Positions 1 through 7,942 of a stretch of 64,000 nucleotides of DNA are shown here, in pieces (position 1 is the first letter of the stretch; every line of letters begins with the position of its first letter). Source of the stretch: Thermococcus eurythermalis (GTDB taxonomy: Archaea > Methanobacteriota_B > Thermococci > Thermococcales > Thermococcaceae); NCBI RefSeq assembly GCF_000769655.1, contig NZ_CP008887.1:1054001-1118000 (forward strand), written 5' to 3'. The notes under the pieces are model-generated. The model was not told where the DNA came from. It did not search any database and worked only from the letters and a program-made list of their open reading frames with translations. Both the position numbers and the translations under genes were made by a program.

Positions 1-1243
1 ACAGTGCACCAATCAGGTTAACACCGCCGGACTTTGCCGTGGTGTACAGTGAATACAGCCCCATCGGTACAAAGATTGCGAGTAAGACCGCTCCCGTAGC
101 CATCTGGAGTGGAGTCGGCTGAATCCCTGTGACCTTTCCAACTTCCCTAGAGATTATGGGAAGGTACTCAAAAATCGCAGTGAAGAGTGTCGCTGTAGTA
201 ACCCCGAGAACCAGGGCTTGGGCCAGGCTCGGTACTGAGCTTGGGATACCAACTAGCAGCACTAAGAGCAGGAGGTACATGGCGGCTCTGTTCCTTCCAA
301 CTCTGGTGTTGAACTCTATTATCTGTAGACCCACCTCAGAGGTCGGCAGAATGCTGGTAAGTCCTGCGAAGAACAGGGAGAGTGCTATCAGCACCAGAAG
401 CCTCGGGTAATCAGCGAGGATTGTTGGGAGCTTCCCCATGAAGCTAATTGCGGCCTCTTCTCCCCCACCGACGTACCTTAGGAGCTCCTCGGGGGTTGAT
501 GGGGCTATTGCGTAGATTATAGTTATTGTGGATAGGATACCGATGATGACCTGGATGAGGACTCCGGTACCGACGATGAGTTTAACGTTAAAGCGCTCGT
601 TCATAAAGCTTCCGAGCATCAGATAGAACGCGAATCCAAGGCCTGAGGCGTAGATGGCCCTTTCAAGGGCTTCAACGATGAGGTCTGCGGTTATTGGGTG
701 CCTGCTTGTTATCATGTGTTTGGCCATGCCAAGGAATGCTGCCGTTGAGGGTATCTCAGAAACGAAAGCAACCGTTGTGATGATGACTGAGGCAACGAGT
801 ATCATTGAACCGGCTGCCATTATCGTGAACGTCTTTTCCTTTGCCCTTGTCAGGATTACGAAGATTATTGCAATCATGATGAGCTTGGCTACCAGCCTTC
901 CAAGGGTTCCCGTGCCGACCACTGGAGACAGCAGAAACAGCATTGAGTTGGCCGTGTAGTACGAGAGGAACACTATTATCACTGCCAGCACCGCCAGCAT
1001 CATGGCGGGCTTTTTCAAGATTCTGTTGTACAGCTCGACGAAGTAGTACCCTGACTTGATTATCTTCTCGGCCTCAGCTATTGCCACGTATGTGAGGATT
1101 GCCAGGAAGACCAGGTGAACTATCAGGCCTGTCATTCCGTACTCAAGCCAGAACTGCGGAAAGAGTCCTATTGAGCCTATACCCGTCGTGAATCCCGCGA
1201 CTAGGAATATCAGATAGAGGGTCCATTTCTTTGTTTCGTCCAC
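1..1243 (-). CDS. Sodium-dependent neurotransmitter-symporter (NSS/SNF) family transporter, 3' end cut by window
   Basis: A polytopic membrane protein whose first 414 codons are in the window; the C-terminus lies before position 1. Translation from GTG 1243 begins MDETKKWTLYLIFLVAGF and continues through about ten hydrophobic segments. The first segment, with GIGSIGLFPQFWLEYG, resembles the glycine-rich unwound TM1 of NSS transporters (canonical GNIWRFP), although it is divergent. Members of that family use a sodium gradient to import amino acids or similar solutes; the substrate here cannot be read from sequence. The GTG start is chosen because GGAGGTGG lies six bases upstream (1250-1257 region on the minus strand). 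A TATA-like AT run lies near 1290-1302. Its neighbour malP is on the same strand, 130 bp upstream, with no sign of co-transcription. An alternative is another LeuT-fold family. Confidence 0.68.
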   Translation of the reverse strand, partial: MDETKKWTLYLIFLVAGFTTGIGSIGLFPQFWLEYGMTGLIVHLVFLAILTYVAIAEAEKIIKSGYYFVELYNRILKKPAMMLAVLAVIIVFLSYYTANSMLFLLSPVVGTGTLGRLVAKLIMIAIIFVILTRAKEKTFTIMAAGSMILVASVIITTVAFVSEIPSTAAFLGMAKHMITSRHPITADLIVEALERAIYASGLGFAFYLMLGSFMNERFNVKLIVGTGVLIQVIIGILSTITIIYAIAPSTPEELLRYVGGGEEAAISFMGKLPTILADYPRLLVLIALSLFFAGLTSILPTSEVGLQIIEFNTRVGRNRAAMYLLLLVLLVGIPSSVPSLAQALVLGVTTATLFTAIFEYLPIISREVGKVTGIQPTPLQMATGAVLLAIFVPMGLYSLYTTAKSGGVNLIGAL

Positions 1244-1373
1244 TTTTGCCACCTCCGGCGTTTTCCGTTCGTTGGTGTGGGGCGGTGATTAAAAATTTTT
1301 ACCACTGGCTCCTGCCCAATTTGGATATTTGTTAAGAAATAGTCTGAAGAGAAAACAGACAGGAAAAAGGAAT

Positions 1374-3872
1374 TCAGTCGAGGCCAACCCACTTCACGAG
1401 GCCAAGGAGGAACCTGTGCGGGAGCTTCTCGTGGTGGGGGTGAACCCTGACCGCGTAGTGCCAGCACGGGTCTCCGAGGTGCTTCAGAGCGCTTCCGTGA
1501 TAGGCGTAGAGCCACTTGCCGTCTTCAAGCTTTTCTGGGTGCCTGAGCTCGACTATGTTTGGTCTCTCAACGGTGTTGCCGTCCGCACGGACGCCGTAGT
1601 AGAGCTCGACGCGGACGTCTTCCGGCTTGAGGCCGTCGAGGTCAACGGTGACCTCCAGGCCGGAGTTGTCGTCGAGGACTTTAACGTCAACGAAGTCCAC
1701 CTTTGGCCACGATGCGGTGACCCTGTCCTTCCATGCGGCTATCTCCTTCGCCCCCCTGTAGTTGTCCCTCGTGAGCCAGATGTAGTTACTCATGGCCTTG
1801 GAGTAGAACTTGTCCATGTACTCCTTGACCATCCTGTGGGTGCTGAAGCGCGGGGCGATGCTCTTTATGCTCTCCTTCATCATATATATCCAGCGCTCGC
1901 GGTTGTTGTAGTAGGTCGGAATGACTTCCTGCTCAAGGAGGTCGTAGAGTGCCTGTGCATCCTTGGGGTCGTCCTCCTCGCTCTCCGGCTCCGTGCTCTC
2001 CTCGCCTATCACCCAGCCGTTCTTGCCGTTGTAGCCTTCGACCCACCAGCCGTCGTAGATGCTGACGTTCAGGACGCCGTTCAGGCCGGCCTTCATTCCG
2101 CTCGTTCCGCTGGCTTCCATAGGCCTGCGCGGGTTGTTGAGCCACACGTCAACACCGGCAACCATGAGCCTGGCACTTCCCATATCATAGTTCTCCATGA
2201 TGAATATCTTGCCCCTGAACTCCGGCATCTTGCTGACTTCGTAGACCCTCCTGAGGAACTCCTTACCGCCCTCGTCCCTTGGGTGGGCCTTTCCGCCGAA
2301 GACTATGTAGACCGGCCTCTCCGGGTTGTTGAGGATTTTCTTCAGCCTCTCAAGGTCGCTTAGAATGAGAGTGGCGCGCTTGTAGGTCGCGAAGCGCCTG
2401 GCAAAGCCGATGATGAGGGCGTTTTCGTCGATGTCCGGAATTGGGTCGTCTATTCCGAGGCGCTTGTTCCTCTCCATGGCCTTTCTCCTGAGGAGCTCGA
2501 TGAACTGCCTCTTGGCTTCGAGGTGGGCTTCCCAGAGCTCCTCGTCAGGAATTCTCTCGACCGCGTACCAGATGCCTTCAAGGTTCGTGTGCTCGCGCCA
2601 CACTTTGCCGATGTAACGGTCGAAGAGCTTCCTCATCTCGTTGTGGACCCACGTCATGGTGTGAACTCCGTTGGTGATGCCCTCTATTGGTATCTCGTCG
2701 AGCGGGACTCCCGGCCAGAGGTTCTGCCACATCCTCTTGCTCACTTCGGCGTGAAGCTTGCTAACCCCGTTCACATAGCTCGAAGTCCTGATGGCGAGGA
2801 GCGTCATGTTGAGCTGGTCGCCCTCCCTGCCGAGCTCCAGGAGTTCTTCCCTTCCCTCGAGGAACTTGGCGAGCCTCTTCTTGACCTCCTCAATCGGGAA
2901 CCTGTCGTGGCCCGCTGGGACAGGCGTGTGGGTGGTGAAGATAGTTGTCCCCCTTACGACGCTCAGTGCCTCCGTGAAAGTGAGGCCTTCCTCCATGAGC
3001 CATGCTATCCTCTGAAGGTTGGCGAAGGCCGGGTGACCCTCGTTGAGGTGAATAACACCGGGCTCTATTCCAAGAGCCTTGAGGAGCCTCATTCCGCCGA
3101 TGCCGAGGAGTATCTCCTGCTTTATGCGCTTGTCTATCTCGGCGTTGTAGAGGTAGTCGCATATAGTCCTGTCTTCGGGGCTGTTCTCCGGAACGTCGGT
3201 ATCGAGGAGGTAAATCTTAACCCTTCCGACCTGAACCTCGAAGGCCCTCGCGTAGACAATCCTGTCCTCTATCGGGATTTCGATGAGGAGCCTCTCGCCG
3301 TTGCTGTCCAGTATGGGCTTAATCGGCATCTCCTCTGGCTTGTATTCGGGGAAAATTTCAATCTGGTTGCCTTTCTCGTCGATCTCCTGACGGAAGTAGC
3401 CGTGCTTGTAGAGGAGGCCGATGGCTATGAACGGAAGGCCAAGGTCGCTCGCGGTCTTGACGTGGTCGCCGGCGAGGATTCCCAGGCCGCCAGAATAAAT
3501 CGGTAGGCTCTTGCTTATGCCGTACTCCATACAGAGATAGACTATGGGCTTGTCCCACTTGGGGTAGTTCGTCGAGAACCAGGTGGAGCGCGGGTTCATG
3601 TAGGCGTGGAACTGGTCCATGACGAGTTCGTAGAGGTTCATGAAGTCATCGTCCTTTATGAGCTCCTTGAAGCGTTTTTCGGGCGTGTCAAGAAGGAGCT
3701 TAACGGGGTTCTTGTATTCCCTCCAGTGCTCCGGGTCTATGTGCTCCCAGAGCTTGGAGGCCCTCCTGTTCCAGCTCCACCAGTAGTTGTAGGCTAGGTC
3801 AGCGAGCCCTCCTAACGGATATGGGAGCTTTTTCCTTATTGAATCCTGGGTGCAGGTGTCTATCTTGGCCAT
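1374..3872 (-). CDS. malP: Maltodextrin (alpha-glucan) phosphorylase, GT35
   Basis: Cytoplasmic PLP enzyme that splits alpha-1,4-glucans with phosphate to glucose 1-phosphate, feeding maltodextrin breakdown into the modified Embden-Meyerhof pathway. The 832-residue protein has the short archaeal/bacterial phosphorylase layout: N-terminal LAYNYWWSWN, an active-site HLNEGHPAF stretch, ITNGVH, and the PLP-lysine segment EASGTSGMKAGLNG near residue 600. A C-terminal extension of about 120 residues (after the KFYSKAMSNYIW region) goes beyond the catalytic core and looks like a beta-rich domain. Two starts are possible: ATG 3884 and ATG 3872. I prefer 3872 because GGTGG sits five bases upstream. 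A glycolytic-regulator motif lies in the leader, so sugar-inducible expression is expected. Assignment is secure; starch versus short dextrin preference is not known. Confidence 0.93.
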   Translation of the reverse strand: MAKIDTCTQDSIRKKLPYPLGGLADLAYNYWWSWNRRASKLWEHIDPEHWREYKNPVKLLLDTPEKRFKELIKDDDFMNLYELVMDQFHAYMNPRSTWFSTNYPKWDKPIVYLCMEYGISKSLPIYSGGLGILAGDHVKTASDLGLPFIAIGLLYKHGYFRQEIDEKGNQIEIFPEYKPEEMPIKPILDSNGERLLIEIPIEDRIVYARAFEVQVGRVKIYLLDTDVPENSPEDRTICDYLYNAEIDKRIKQEILLGIGGMRLLKALGIEPGVIHLNEGHPAFANLQRIAWLMEEGLTFTEALSVVRGTTIFTTHTPVPAGHDRFPIEEVKKRLAKFLEGREELLELGREGDQLNMTLLAIRTSSYVNGVSKLHAEVSKRMWQNLWPGVPLDEIPIEGITNGVHTMTWVHNEMRKLFDRYIGKVWREHTNLEGIWYAVERIPDEELWEAHLEAKRQFIELLRRKAMERNKRLGIDDPIPDIDENALIIGFARRFATYKRATLILSDLERLKKILNNPERPVYIVFGGKAHPRDEGGKEFLRRVYEVSKMPEFRGKIFIMENYDMGSARLMVAGVDVWLNNPRRPMEASGTSGMKAGLNGVLNVSIYDGWWVEGYNGKNGWVIGEESTEPESEEDDPKDAQALYDLLEQEVIPTYYNNRERWIYMMKESIKSIAPRFSTHRMVKEYMDKFYSKAMSNYIWLTRDNYRGAKEIAAWKDRVTASWPKVDFVDVKVLDDNSGLEVTVDLDGLKPEDVRVELYYGVRADGNTVERPNIVELRHPEKLEDGKWLYAYHGSALKHLGDPCWHYAVRVHPHHEKLPHRFLLGLVKWVGLD

Positions 3873-3885
3873 AGCAACCACCATG

Positions 3886-3926
3886 TATCATCTCTGGTGA
3901 TACCTACTTGGTCTCTGCATTTAAAA
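3886..3926 (-). promoter_or_regulatory. malP promoter with glycolytic motif (TGM) downstream of TATA
   Basis: On the minus strand a TATA box (TTTTAAAT, forward 3919-3926) is followed by TATCACCAGAGATGATA, i.e. forward TATCATCTCTGGTGATA at 3886-3902. This matches the Thermococcales glycolytic motif TATCAC-N5-GTGATA with one mismatch. In characterised Thermococcus promoters the Tgr/TrmBL1 regulator represses genes when the motif lies downstream of the TATA box and activates when it lies upstream. The position here predicts repression without sugar and release with maltodextrins. The regulator itself is not in the window. Confidence 0.82.
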
Positions 3927-3979
3927 CCCTGTCGTTCGGCGTTTGACGAAGATAGTGGAAAGAAAAGTTGGGGGAAAAC

Positions 3980-5854
3980 TCACTTCTCCAGGACAAACGG
4001 GCTTATGTAATCGCCGTACTTCTCCCTGGCCTCAAGAAGGCGCTTCCTTTCCTCCTCAAGAACCTGGAAGAGCTCCTCCGGGACTTCCTTGACCTGCTCG
4101 CGGTAGATCTTCTCGATGCGCTCAATCTTCGCGAGCAGTTCGGGCACACGTATGGTGAACTGCTTCTCGTAGTCCTCCCTGCTGTAGTCCTTGTTAAGAA
4201 CCTGCTTGAAGAGCCTCTTCAGGTCTTCGTACTTCGGGATGTAGCCTATCGGCGTCTCTATCGCATCAACGTCGCCGTGGACTCTGAGCTCCATCCACTT
4301 GAGCCAGACGGCCTTGTCGAGCTTGTGGTTCAGCCAGTTGCCGTTCTCATCGCGGAGGAAGTAGTTCACGGCGAATATCTTCGGGGTCTTTCTAAGCCTC
4401 TTCTCGAAGTCGAGGTAGTTCCTGAGGTAGTCACCGAGCGGGACGCTCATGAAGTCTAGTATGGCCATCGGGTTGAAGGCCCTCACTCCCTCCTTGCCGA
4501 GGGTGGCAGCGGTCGTCTCGCTCTCAAGGGCGGCGCCCATCGTTATTACTCCATGCTTCCAGTCGAAAGCTTCCCTGACCGGCGGCCAGGTGTCTTTATC
4601 ACGACCACCGAAAATCATCCCGCCGACCTCAACGCCGCACGGGGCGTCAAGGGCTTCTAAATCCACGTTCGGGAAGTGCTCTAGGCTGACGGTAAAGCGG
4701 GCGTTCTTGTGGCTCGGCGGTATCTCGTTTCCTTCTTTGTCTCTCTTGCCCCTCCACCACTTTCCGCTGTGGTTCTCACCCTCATCGGGTATCGGGACGC
4801 CCATCTCGTTCCAGTAGGGCTTTCCGTCCTTGACGAGGACGTTTGAGAAGATTATCTCGACCGGCGAGTGAAGAACCTGCCAGATTATCGGGTCGTCCTC
4901 TGGGTTGACGCCCTGAATTATGCCGAAGACCCCCTTCTCGACGTTCGCCCCTCTAGCAACGCCGTTGAGGGGCATTATGAAGGTCAGGTCATCGCCGACG
5001 ATGTTCTCCCATGGAATCATGGCGGTAGAGGTCTTGCCACACATGCTCGGGTAGGCACCGGTGAAGTAGGTCTTCCTGCCGTTTGGACCGTTGACGCGCA
5101 TCAGGAACATGTGCTCGCTGAGCCAGCCCTCTCTGACTGCCTTCTGGATTGTGAGCCTGAAGGCGAGCTTCTTCAGACCGATGGTGTTGCCGCCGTACTG
5201 GGTGTTGACGGAGTAAACGGTGTCGTCAACGAGGTCTATGTAAATCCTCCTCTCCTCGAGGTTCTTGCTGGTCTTCCTCTCGTCGAGCTCCCCTGCGCTG
5301 TGGACGAAGCGGAAGAACTTTGCATCTCTTCCAAGGCGCTTGAACTCCTCGTAGCCCTTCCTGTAAAGGATGAACTCCGAGTGGGCCACGTAGGCCGAAT
5401 CGGTGAGCTGGACGGCGGGAATCGTGAAGACCGAGTTCTTGGGTCCGAGGACGAAGAAGCATATAAAGAGCTCCTTTCCGCGCATGATTCCCTTCATGAG
5501 CTCTTTAATCTCCTTCAGGCCTTCGTCGCGGTCCTTGGTGTTGAGGAAGGGGATTTTCTTTCCGCCGGGCACGAGGAGCTTGGTGTTTGCCTTGTCCCTC
5601 GCCTGGTCGTAGTAGCTGTCGTAGTGGACGGTGTGGTTCGGCGTTTCGAGCATCTTCTCCTCTCCGTAGTAGAGGGCCTTCCATTTGACATAGGCCTCGT
5701 CTTCCGGACTGTCCGTGCAGACGAAGACTTTATCCGGTTCGAGCCACTCAATCCATTCCGCCAAAAAAGCGTGGAGCTCCGGGTTGTCTATTGCCTTGAT
5801 TTTCTCAAACTGTTCTTTAGGGAGGAGTTCCTTAAGCTTTTCAAGAGCCTCCAT
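3980..5854 (-). CDS. pckG: Phosphoenolpyruvate carboxykinase (GTP)
   Basis: Interconverts oxaloacetate plus GTP with PEP plus CO2 plus GDP in the cytoplasm; in these heterotrophs it links the C4 pool with glycolysis/gluconeogenesis. The 624-residue length is right for GTP-type PEPCK. Diagnostic motifs are the kinase-1a loop in FTGAYPSMCGKTSTAMIP (about residues 267-284, with the reactive cysteine), NTIGLKKLAFRL upstream, the kinase-2-like DDLTFIMPL, and the guanine/metal segment FGGRDKDTWPPV. ATG 5854 is preceded by AGGAGGCGG. It is transcribed away from the phosphohexomutase-like gene; the promoter TATA-like TATTTTAAT lies near 5886-5895. It ends 96 bp before the malP promoter, same strand but separately promoted. 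Confidence 0.95.
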   Translation of the reverse strand: MEALEKLKELLPKEQFEKIKAIDNPELHAFLAEWIEWLEPDKVFVCTDSPEDEAYVKWKALYYGEEKMLETPNHTVHYDSYYDQARDKANTKLLVPGGKKIPFLNTKDRDEGLKEIKELMKGIMRGKELFICFFVLGPKNSVFTIPAVQLTDSAYVAHSEFILYRKGYEEFKRLGRDAKFFRFVHSAGELDERKTSKNLEERRIYIDLVDDTVYSVNTQYGGNTIGLKKLAFRLTIQKAVREGWLSEHMFLMRVNGPNGRKTYFTGAYPSMCGKTSTAMIPWENIVGDDLTFIMPLNGVARGANVEKGVFGIIQGVNPEDDPIIWQVLHSPVEIIFSNVLVKDGKPYWNEMGVPIPDEGENHSGKWWRGKRDKEGNEIPPSHKNARFTVSLEHFPNVDLEALDAPCGVEVGGMIFGGRDKDTWPPVREAFDWKHGVITMGAALESETTAATLGKEGVRAFNPMAILDFMSVPLGDYLRNYLDFEKRLRKTPKIFAVNYFLRDENGNWLNHKLDKAVWLKWMELRVHGDVDAIETPIGYIPKYEDLKRLFKQVLNKDYSREDYEKQFTIRVPELLAKIERIEKIYREQVKEVPEELFQVLEEERKRLLEAREKYGDYISPFVLEK

Positions 5855-5922
5855 TTTTACCGCCTCCTGTTTCTGTTGGCCAGTGTATTAAAATAGTTTG
5901 CCAGTGGATTTAAGTACTCCGA

Positions 5923-6005
5923 AGAATATTTAAGGACATCAGCAGACAGATTTTTGTTGGGCTGTGCCGGGGAAACTTTGAAAAACGATAACACTTACGG
6001 TGATA
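5923..6005 (+). promoter_or_regulatory. Promoter of the phosphohexomutase-like gene with a second TGM
   Basis: A TATA box (ATATTTAA, 5925-5932) would start transcription near 5955. In the leader, TAACACTTACGGTGATA at 5989-6005 matches the glycolytic motif TATCAC-N5-GTGATA with one mismatch. Being downstream of TATA it should act as a repressor site for this gene. It is also about 100 bp upstream of the divergent pckG promoter, but that is farther than the usual activating position, so a role on pckG is uncertain. Confidence 0.7.
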
Positions 6006-6019
6006 TGGGAGGTGGTACC

Positions 6020-6730
6020 GTGGAACTCTACCATTCCGAGAAGTTCAACCCCGAGGAGCTGGCTCTTCTAGGGAGGGCCATAGGAACAGTCGCCCATGGA
6101 ACGACAATAGTTGGAAGGGACGGCAGGGCAATCTCGCGCTACGGAAAGAGGGCTATGGTCGTTGGCATCCTCAGTACAGGTTCTACGATAATGGACGTCC
6201 GCCTTATCCCCCTCATAGCGCTTAAGGACTTTGCCCACAGGAAGGGTCTCCCGCTCGTGTACGTCTACTACCACGGCGGCGTTCGCGTTTACGTCAGCGG
6301 GCTCGACGTGGACGAGATAAAGGCGATCCTTGAGAGCAGGAGCTTCATCGAGGCGCACCCGAATGACATAGGTGCGACGGTATACTACCCCAACGCCCTC
6401 GACGACTTTATGAACGACCTCTTCAAGCACTATAACTTCAAGATTGGCGGCAAGGCCCTCGTGGACGCGATGAACACCCCCGCGGTTCTGTTCTTCCCCA
6501 GGCTGAGCGAGCACTTTGGCTTTGAGGTCGAGCTCATGAACGACATGATGACGAGCTACCTGCCGCCGAAGCCGAAGGAGGTCTTCCTCCACAAGTTCAA
6601 CAAGGGCGACTACGACTTCGGAATGCGCTTCAGGCCCGATGGCGTCGTGGAGCTGTACACGGGCGGGGAAGAAAAGGAGTTTGGAAGCATGTGGTCGCTC
6701 GTTGATTACCTGAAGAAAACTTTCGCCTGA
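6020..6730 (+). CDS. Short phosphohexomutase-like protein (PGM/PMM N-terminal domains, no phosphoserine loop)
   Basis: A 236-residue protein that resembles the first half of alpha-D-phosphohexomutases. Visible similarities are an N-terminal beta-alpha unit with VGRDGRAISRYGKRAMVVG and GILSTGSTIMDVRLIPLIAL (domain 1), then ALVDAMNTPAVLFFPRLSEH FG (domain 2-like). Full-length enzymes have about 450 residues and a TASHNP loop carrying the catalytic phosphoserine; at that place this protein has VYVYYHGGVRVYVSGLD, with no Ser/Thr-His-Asn-Pro. Domains 3 and 4 are absent or replaced by a short tail. GTG 6020 is chosen because GGGAGGTGG lies four bases upstream; an upstream in-frame extension has no site. 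The glycolytic motif in its leader suggests a role tied to sugar use. Homologues in Thermococcales are annotated as phosphomannomutase-related; catalytic activity is doubtful from sequence. Confidence 0.72.
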   Translation: MELYHSEKFNPEELALLGRAIGTVAHGTTIVGRDGRAISRYGKRAMVVGILSTGSTIMDVRLIPLIALKDFAHRKGLPLVYVYYHGGVRVYVSGLDVDEIKAILESRSFIEAHPNDIGATVYYPNALDDFMNDLFKHYNFKIGGKALVDAMNTPAVLFFPRLSEHFGFEVELMNDMMTSYLPPKPKEVFLHKFNKGDYDFGMRFRPDGVVELYTGGEEKEFGSMWSLVDYLKKTFA

Positions 6731-6798
6731 CGTAGCGGCAATTTTATAAGCCCCTCGTCGAGGGGTCTACACATTCTTTCATTTTGGGGGTGACGGGT

Positions 6799-7419
6799 TT
6801 GGGGATATTCATTGTGCTTGAAGGCATAGACGGTGCTGGTAAATCAACGCAGGCGAAGCTGCTCAAACTGTGGCTTGAGGAGAGAGACTATGAGGTAGTC
6901 CTGACCAAGGAACCAACGGACACACCCTTCGGAAAACTCATCAGAAAGCTCGTCCTGACGGGTGGAAGGGAGGGAATAATAGACGGCGCTAAAATAAGCC
7001 ACGAGGCGGAGGCCCTCCTCTTCGCGGCGGACAGGGCGGAGCACGTTGACAAGCTAATAAAGCCCGCCCTCGAGTCCGGAAAGGTCGTGATTTCGGACAG
7101 GTACTTTTACTCTTCGCTGGCCTACCAGTGGGCCAGGGGGCTTGACCTCGAGTGGCTGATAGACCTGAACCGCTTTGCAATAAAGCCCGACCTCGTTCTG
7201 CTCCTCGATTTGCCCGTCAAGGAGAGCATGAAGCGCATAAGGACGAGAAGCATAAAGAGCGAGTTCGACAAGATAGTGGAGCTCCAGAAGAAAGTCCGCG
7301 AAAACTACCTCAAGCTCGCGGAGCGCTTTCCGGAGATTAAAATCGTTAACGCCATGGAGGACATTGACGGAGTCCACAGACAGATTGTTGCCCTCGTTGA
7401 GAACTTACTTGAGAAATGA
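6799..7419 (+). CDS. tmk: Thymidylate kinase
   Basis: Phosphorylates dTMP to dTDP with ATP, in the cytoplasm, for DNA synthesis. The 206-residue protein starts [19 protein letters not shown], with the P-loop GIDGAGKST at about residues 9-17, the [15 protein letters not shown] segment (DRY motif) near residue 95, and a lid region rich in arginine ([13 protein letters not shown]). TTG 6799 is preferred over TTG 6784 because GGGGGTGA (6787-6794) is then spaced four bases upstream. It follows a TATA-bearing gap after the phosphohexomutase-like gene and converges on a tRNA gene whose CCA end lies two bases past its stop. Confidence 0.93.
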   Translation: MGIFIVLEGIDGAGKSTQAKLLKLWLEERDYEVVLTKEPTDTPFGKLIRKLVLTGGREGIIDGAKISHEAEALLFAADRAEHVDKLIKPALESGKVVISDRYFYSSLAYQWARGLDLEWLIDLNRFAIKPDLVLLLDLPVKESMKRIRTRSIKSEFDKIVELQKKVRENYLKLAERFPEIKIVNAMEDIDGVHRQIVALVENLLEK

Positions 7420-7420
7420 A

Positions 7421-7497
7421 TGGAGCCCCGGGCGGGATTTGAACCCGCGACCGGCGGATTACAAGTCCGCCGCCCCGCCAGGCTAGGCTACCGGGGC
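7421..7497 (-). tRNA. tRNA-Thr (anticodon TGT)
   Basis: Cloverleaf on the minus strand: acceptor GCCCCGG pairs with CCGGGGC, anticodon loop CTTGTAA reads TGT (Thr), T-arm GGTTCAAATCC and an encoded CCA at the 3' end. No intron. Its 3' end abuts the tmk stop codon. A TATA-like TTATAAATC on the minus side would be near 7527-7535. Confidence 0.95.
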
Positions 7498-7594
7498 AGG
7501 CTCGCTTTAGGGAATTCCTTAGGGGTTATAAATCTTTTCCCTCTCCCAACCGCAAAATTTATAAATGTACCCAGTATCCCCTACATTGGGTCGA

Positions 7595-7670
7595 GCCGCC
7601 GTAGCTTAGCAGGTAGAGCGCCGGACTGTTAATCCGGCGGTCCCCGGTTCGAATCCGGGCGGCGGCGCCA
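7595..7670 (+). tRNA. tRNA-Asn (anticodon GTT)
   Basis: Acceptor GCCGCCG pairs with CGGCGGC; anticodon loop CTGTTAA reads GTT (Asn); T-arm GGTTCGAATCC; CCA is encoded. A TATA box (ATTTATAAA, about 7557-7565) lies about 30 bp upstream. The next tRNA begins seven bases downstream, so the two are probably one transcript. Confidence 0.96.
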
Positions 7671-7676
7671 TCAAGT

Positions 7677-7754
7677 GGGCCCGTAGCTCAGCCTGGTCAG
7701 AGCGCGCGGCTCATAACCGCGTGGTCGGGGGTTCAAAGCCCCCCGGGCCCACCA
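7677..7754 (+). tRNA. tRNA with anticodon CAT (elongator Met or Ile2)
   Basis: Acceptor GGGCCCG pairs with CGGGCCC; anticodon loop CTCATAA reads CAT; T-arm GGTTCAAAGCC; CCA encoded. It lacks the three G-C pairs ending the anticodon stem that mark archaeal initiator tRNAs. The choice between elongator Met and Ile2 (C34 modified to agmatidine) cannot be made from the anticodon alone; the GGGCCCG acceptor is reminiscent of Ile tRNAs. Confidence 0.9.
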
Positions 7755-7757
7755 CAA

Positions 7758-7782
7758 GAAACTTTTGCCGAGCAAAAGTTTC
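7758..7782. repeat. Perfect 11-bp inverted repeat after the tRNA pair
   Basis: GAAACTTTTGC (7758-7768), spacer CGA, GCAAAAGTTTC (7772-7782). The hairpin begins four bases after the tRNA CCA end and could be a processing or termination structure, or a copy of a dispersed intergenic element; I see no second copy in this window. Confidence 0.6.
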
Positions 7783-7799
7783 ATCAAAGTCCGTAGCTC

Positions 7800-7890
7800 C
7801 TTTTAAGGGTTCAAATTTTGTGTTTTCTCTTTAGACGATTGCCCTTGAAGTGAGAAGCCGACATTAGAAGGGTGTCGGGAGAAAACCAGA
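7800..7890 (+). ncRNA. Candidate small structured RNA (H/ACA-like architecture)
   Basis: Between convergent tRNA and gcvPB. A TATA-like CTTTTAAG (7800-7806) would place transcription start near 7826. From there the sequence forms a closed outer stem GTTTTCTC (7822-7829) with GAGAAAAC (7879-7886). Inside are two mutually exclusive or crossing stems: CCCTT 7842-7846 with AAGGG 7868-7872, and CCGACA 7858-7863 with TGTCGG 7873-7878. Using the first inner stem leaves single-stranded arms 7830-7841 and 7873-7878, like an H/ACA pocket, and AGA (7888-7890) follows the outer stem as an ANA box would. Purely structural inference; no target was identified. Confidence 0.4.
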
Positions 7891-7942
7891 CTTTCTCGGG
7901 AACATATATTTGCGCCAAAAACTGTGAAAAATAGAGGAAGAG

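Noticed and set aside
1329-2363. Long plus-strand open frame opposite malP, and similar long antisense frames elsewhere (for example 8048-8812, 9864-10649, 18370-19107)
   Set aside because: They mirror strongly coding genes on the other strand with GC-rich third positions, lack ribosome sites and show no domain; they are composition shadows.
7421-7754. tRNA cluster as an integration site
   Set aside because: No integrase gene and no repeated tRNA 3' end was seen nearby.
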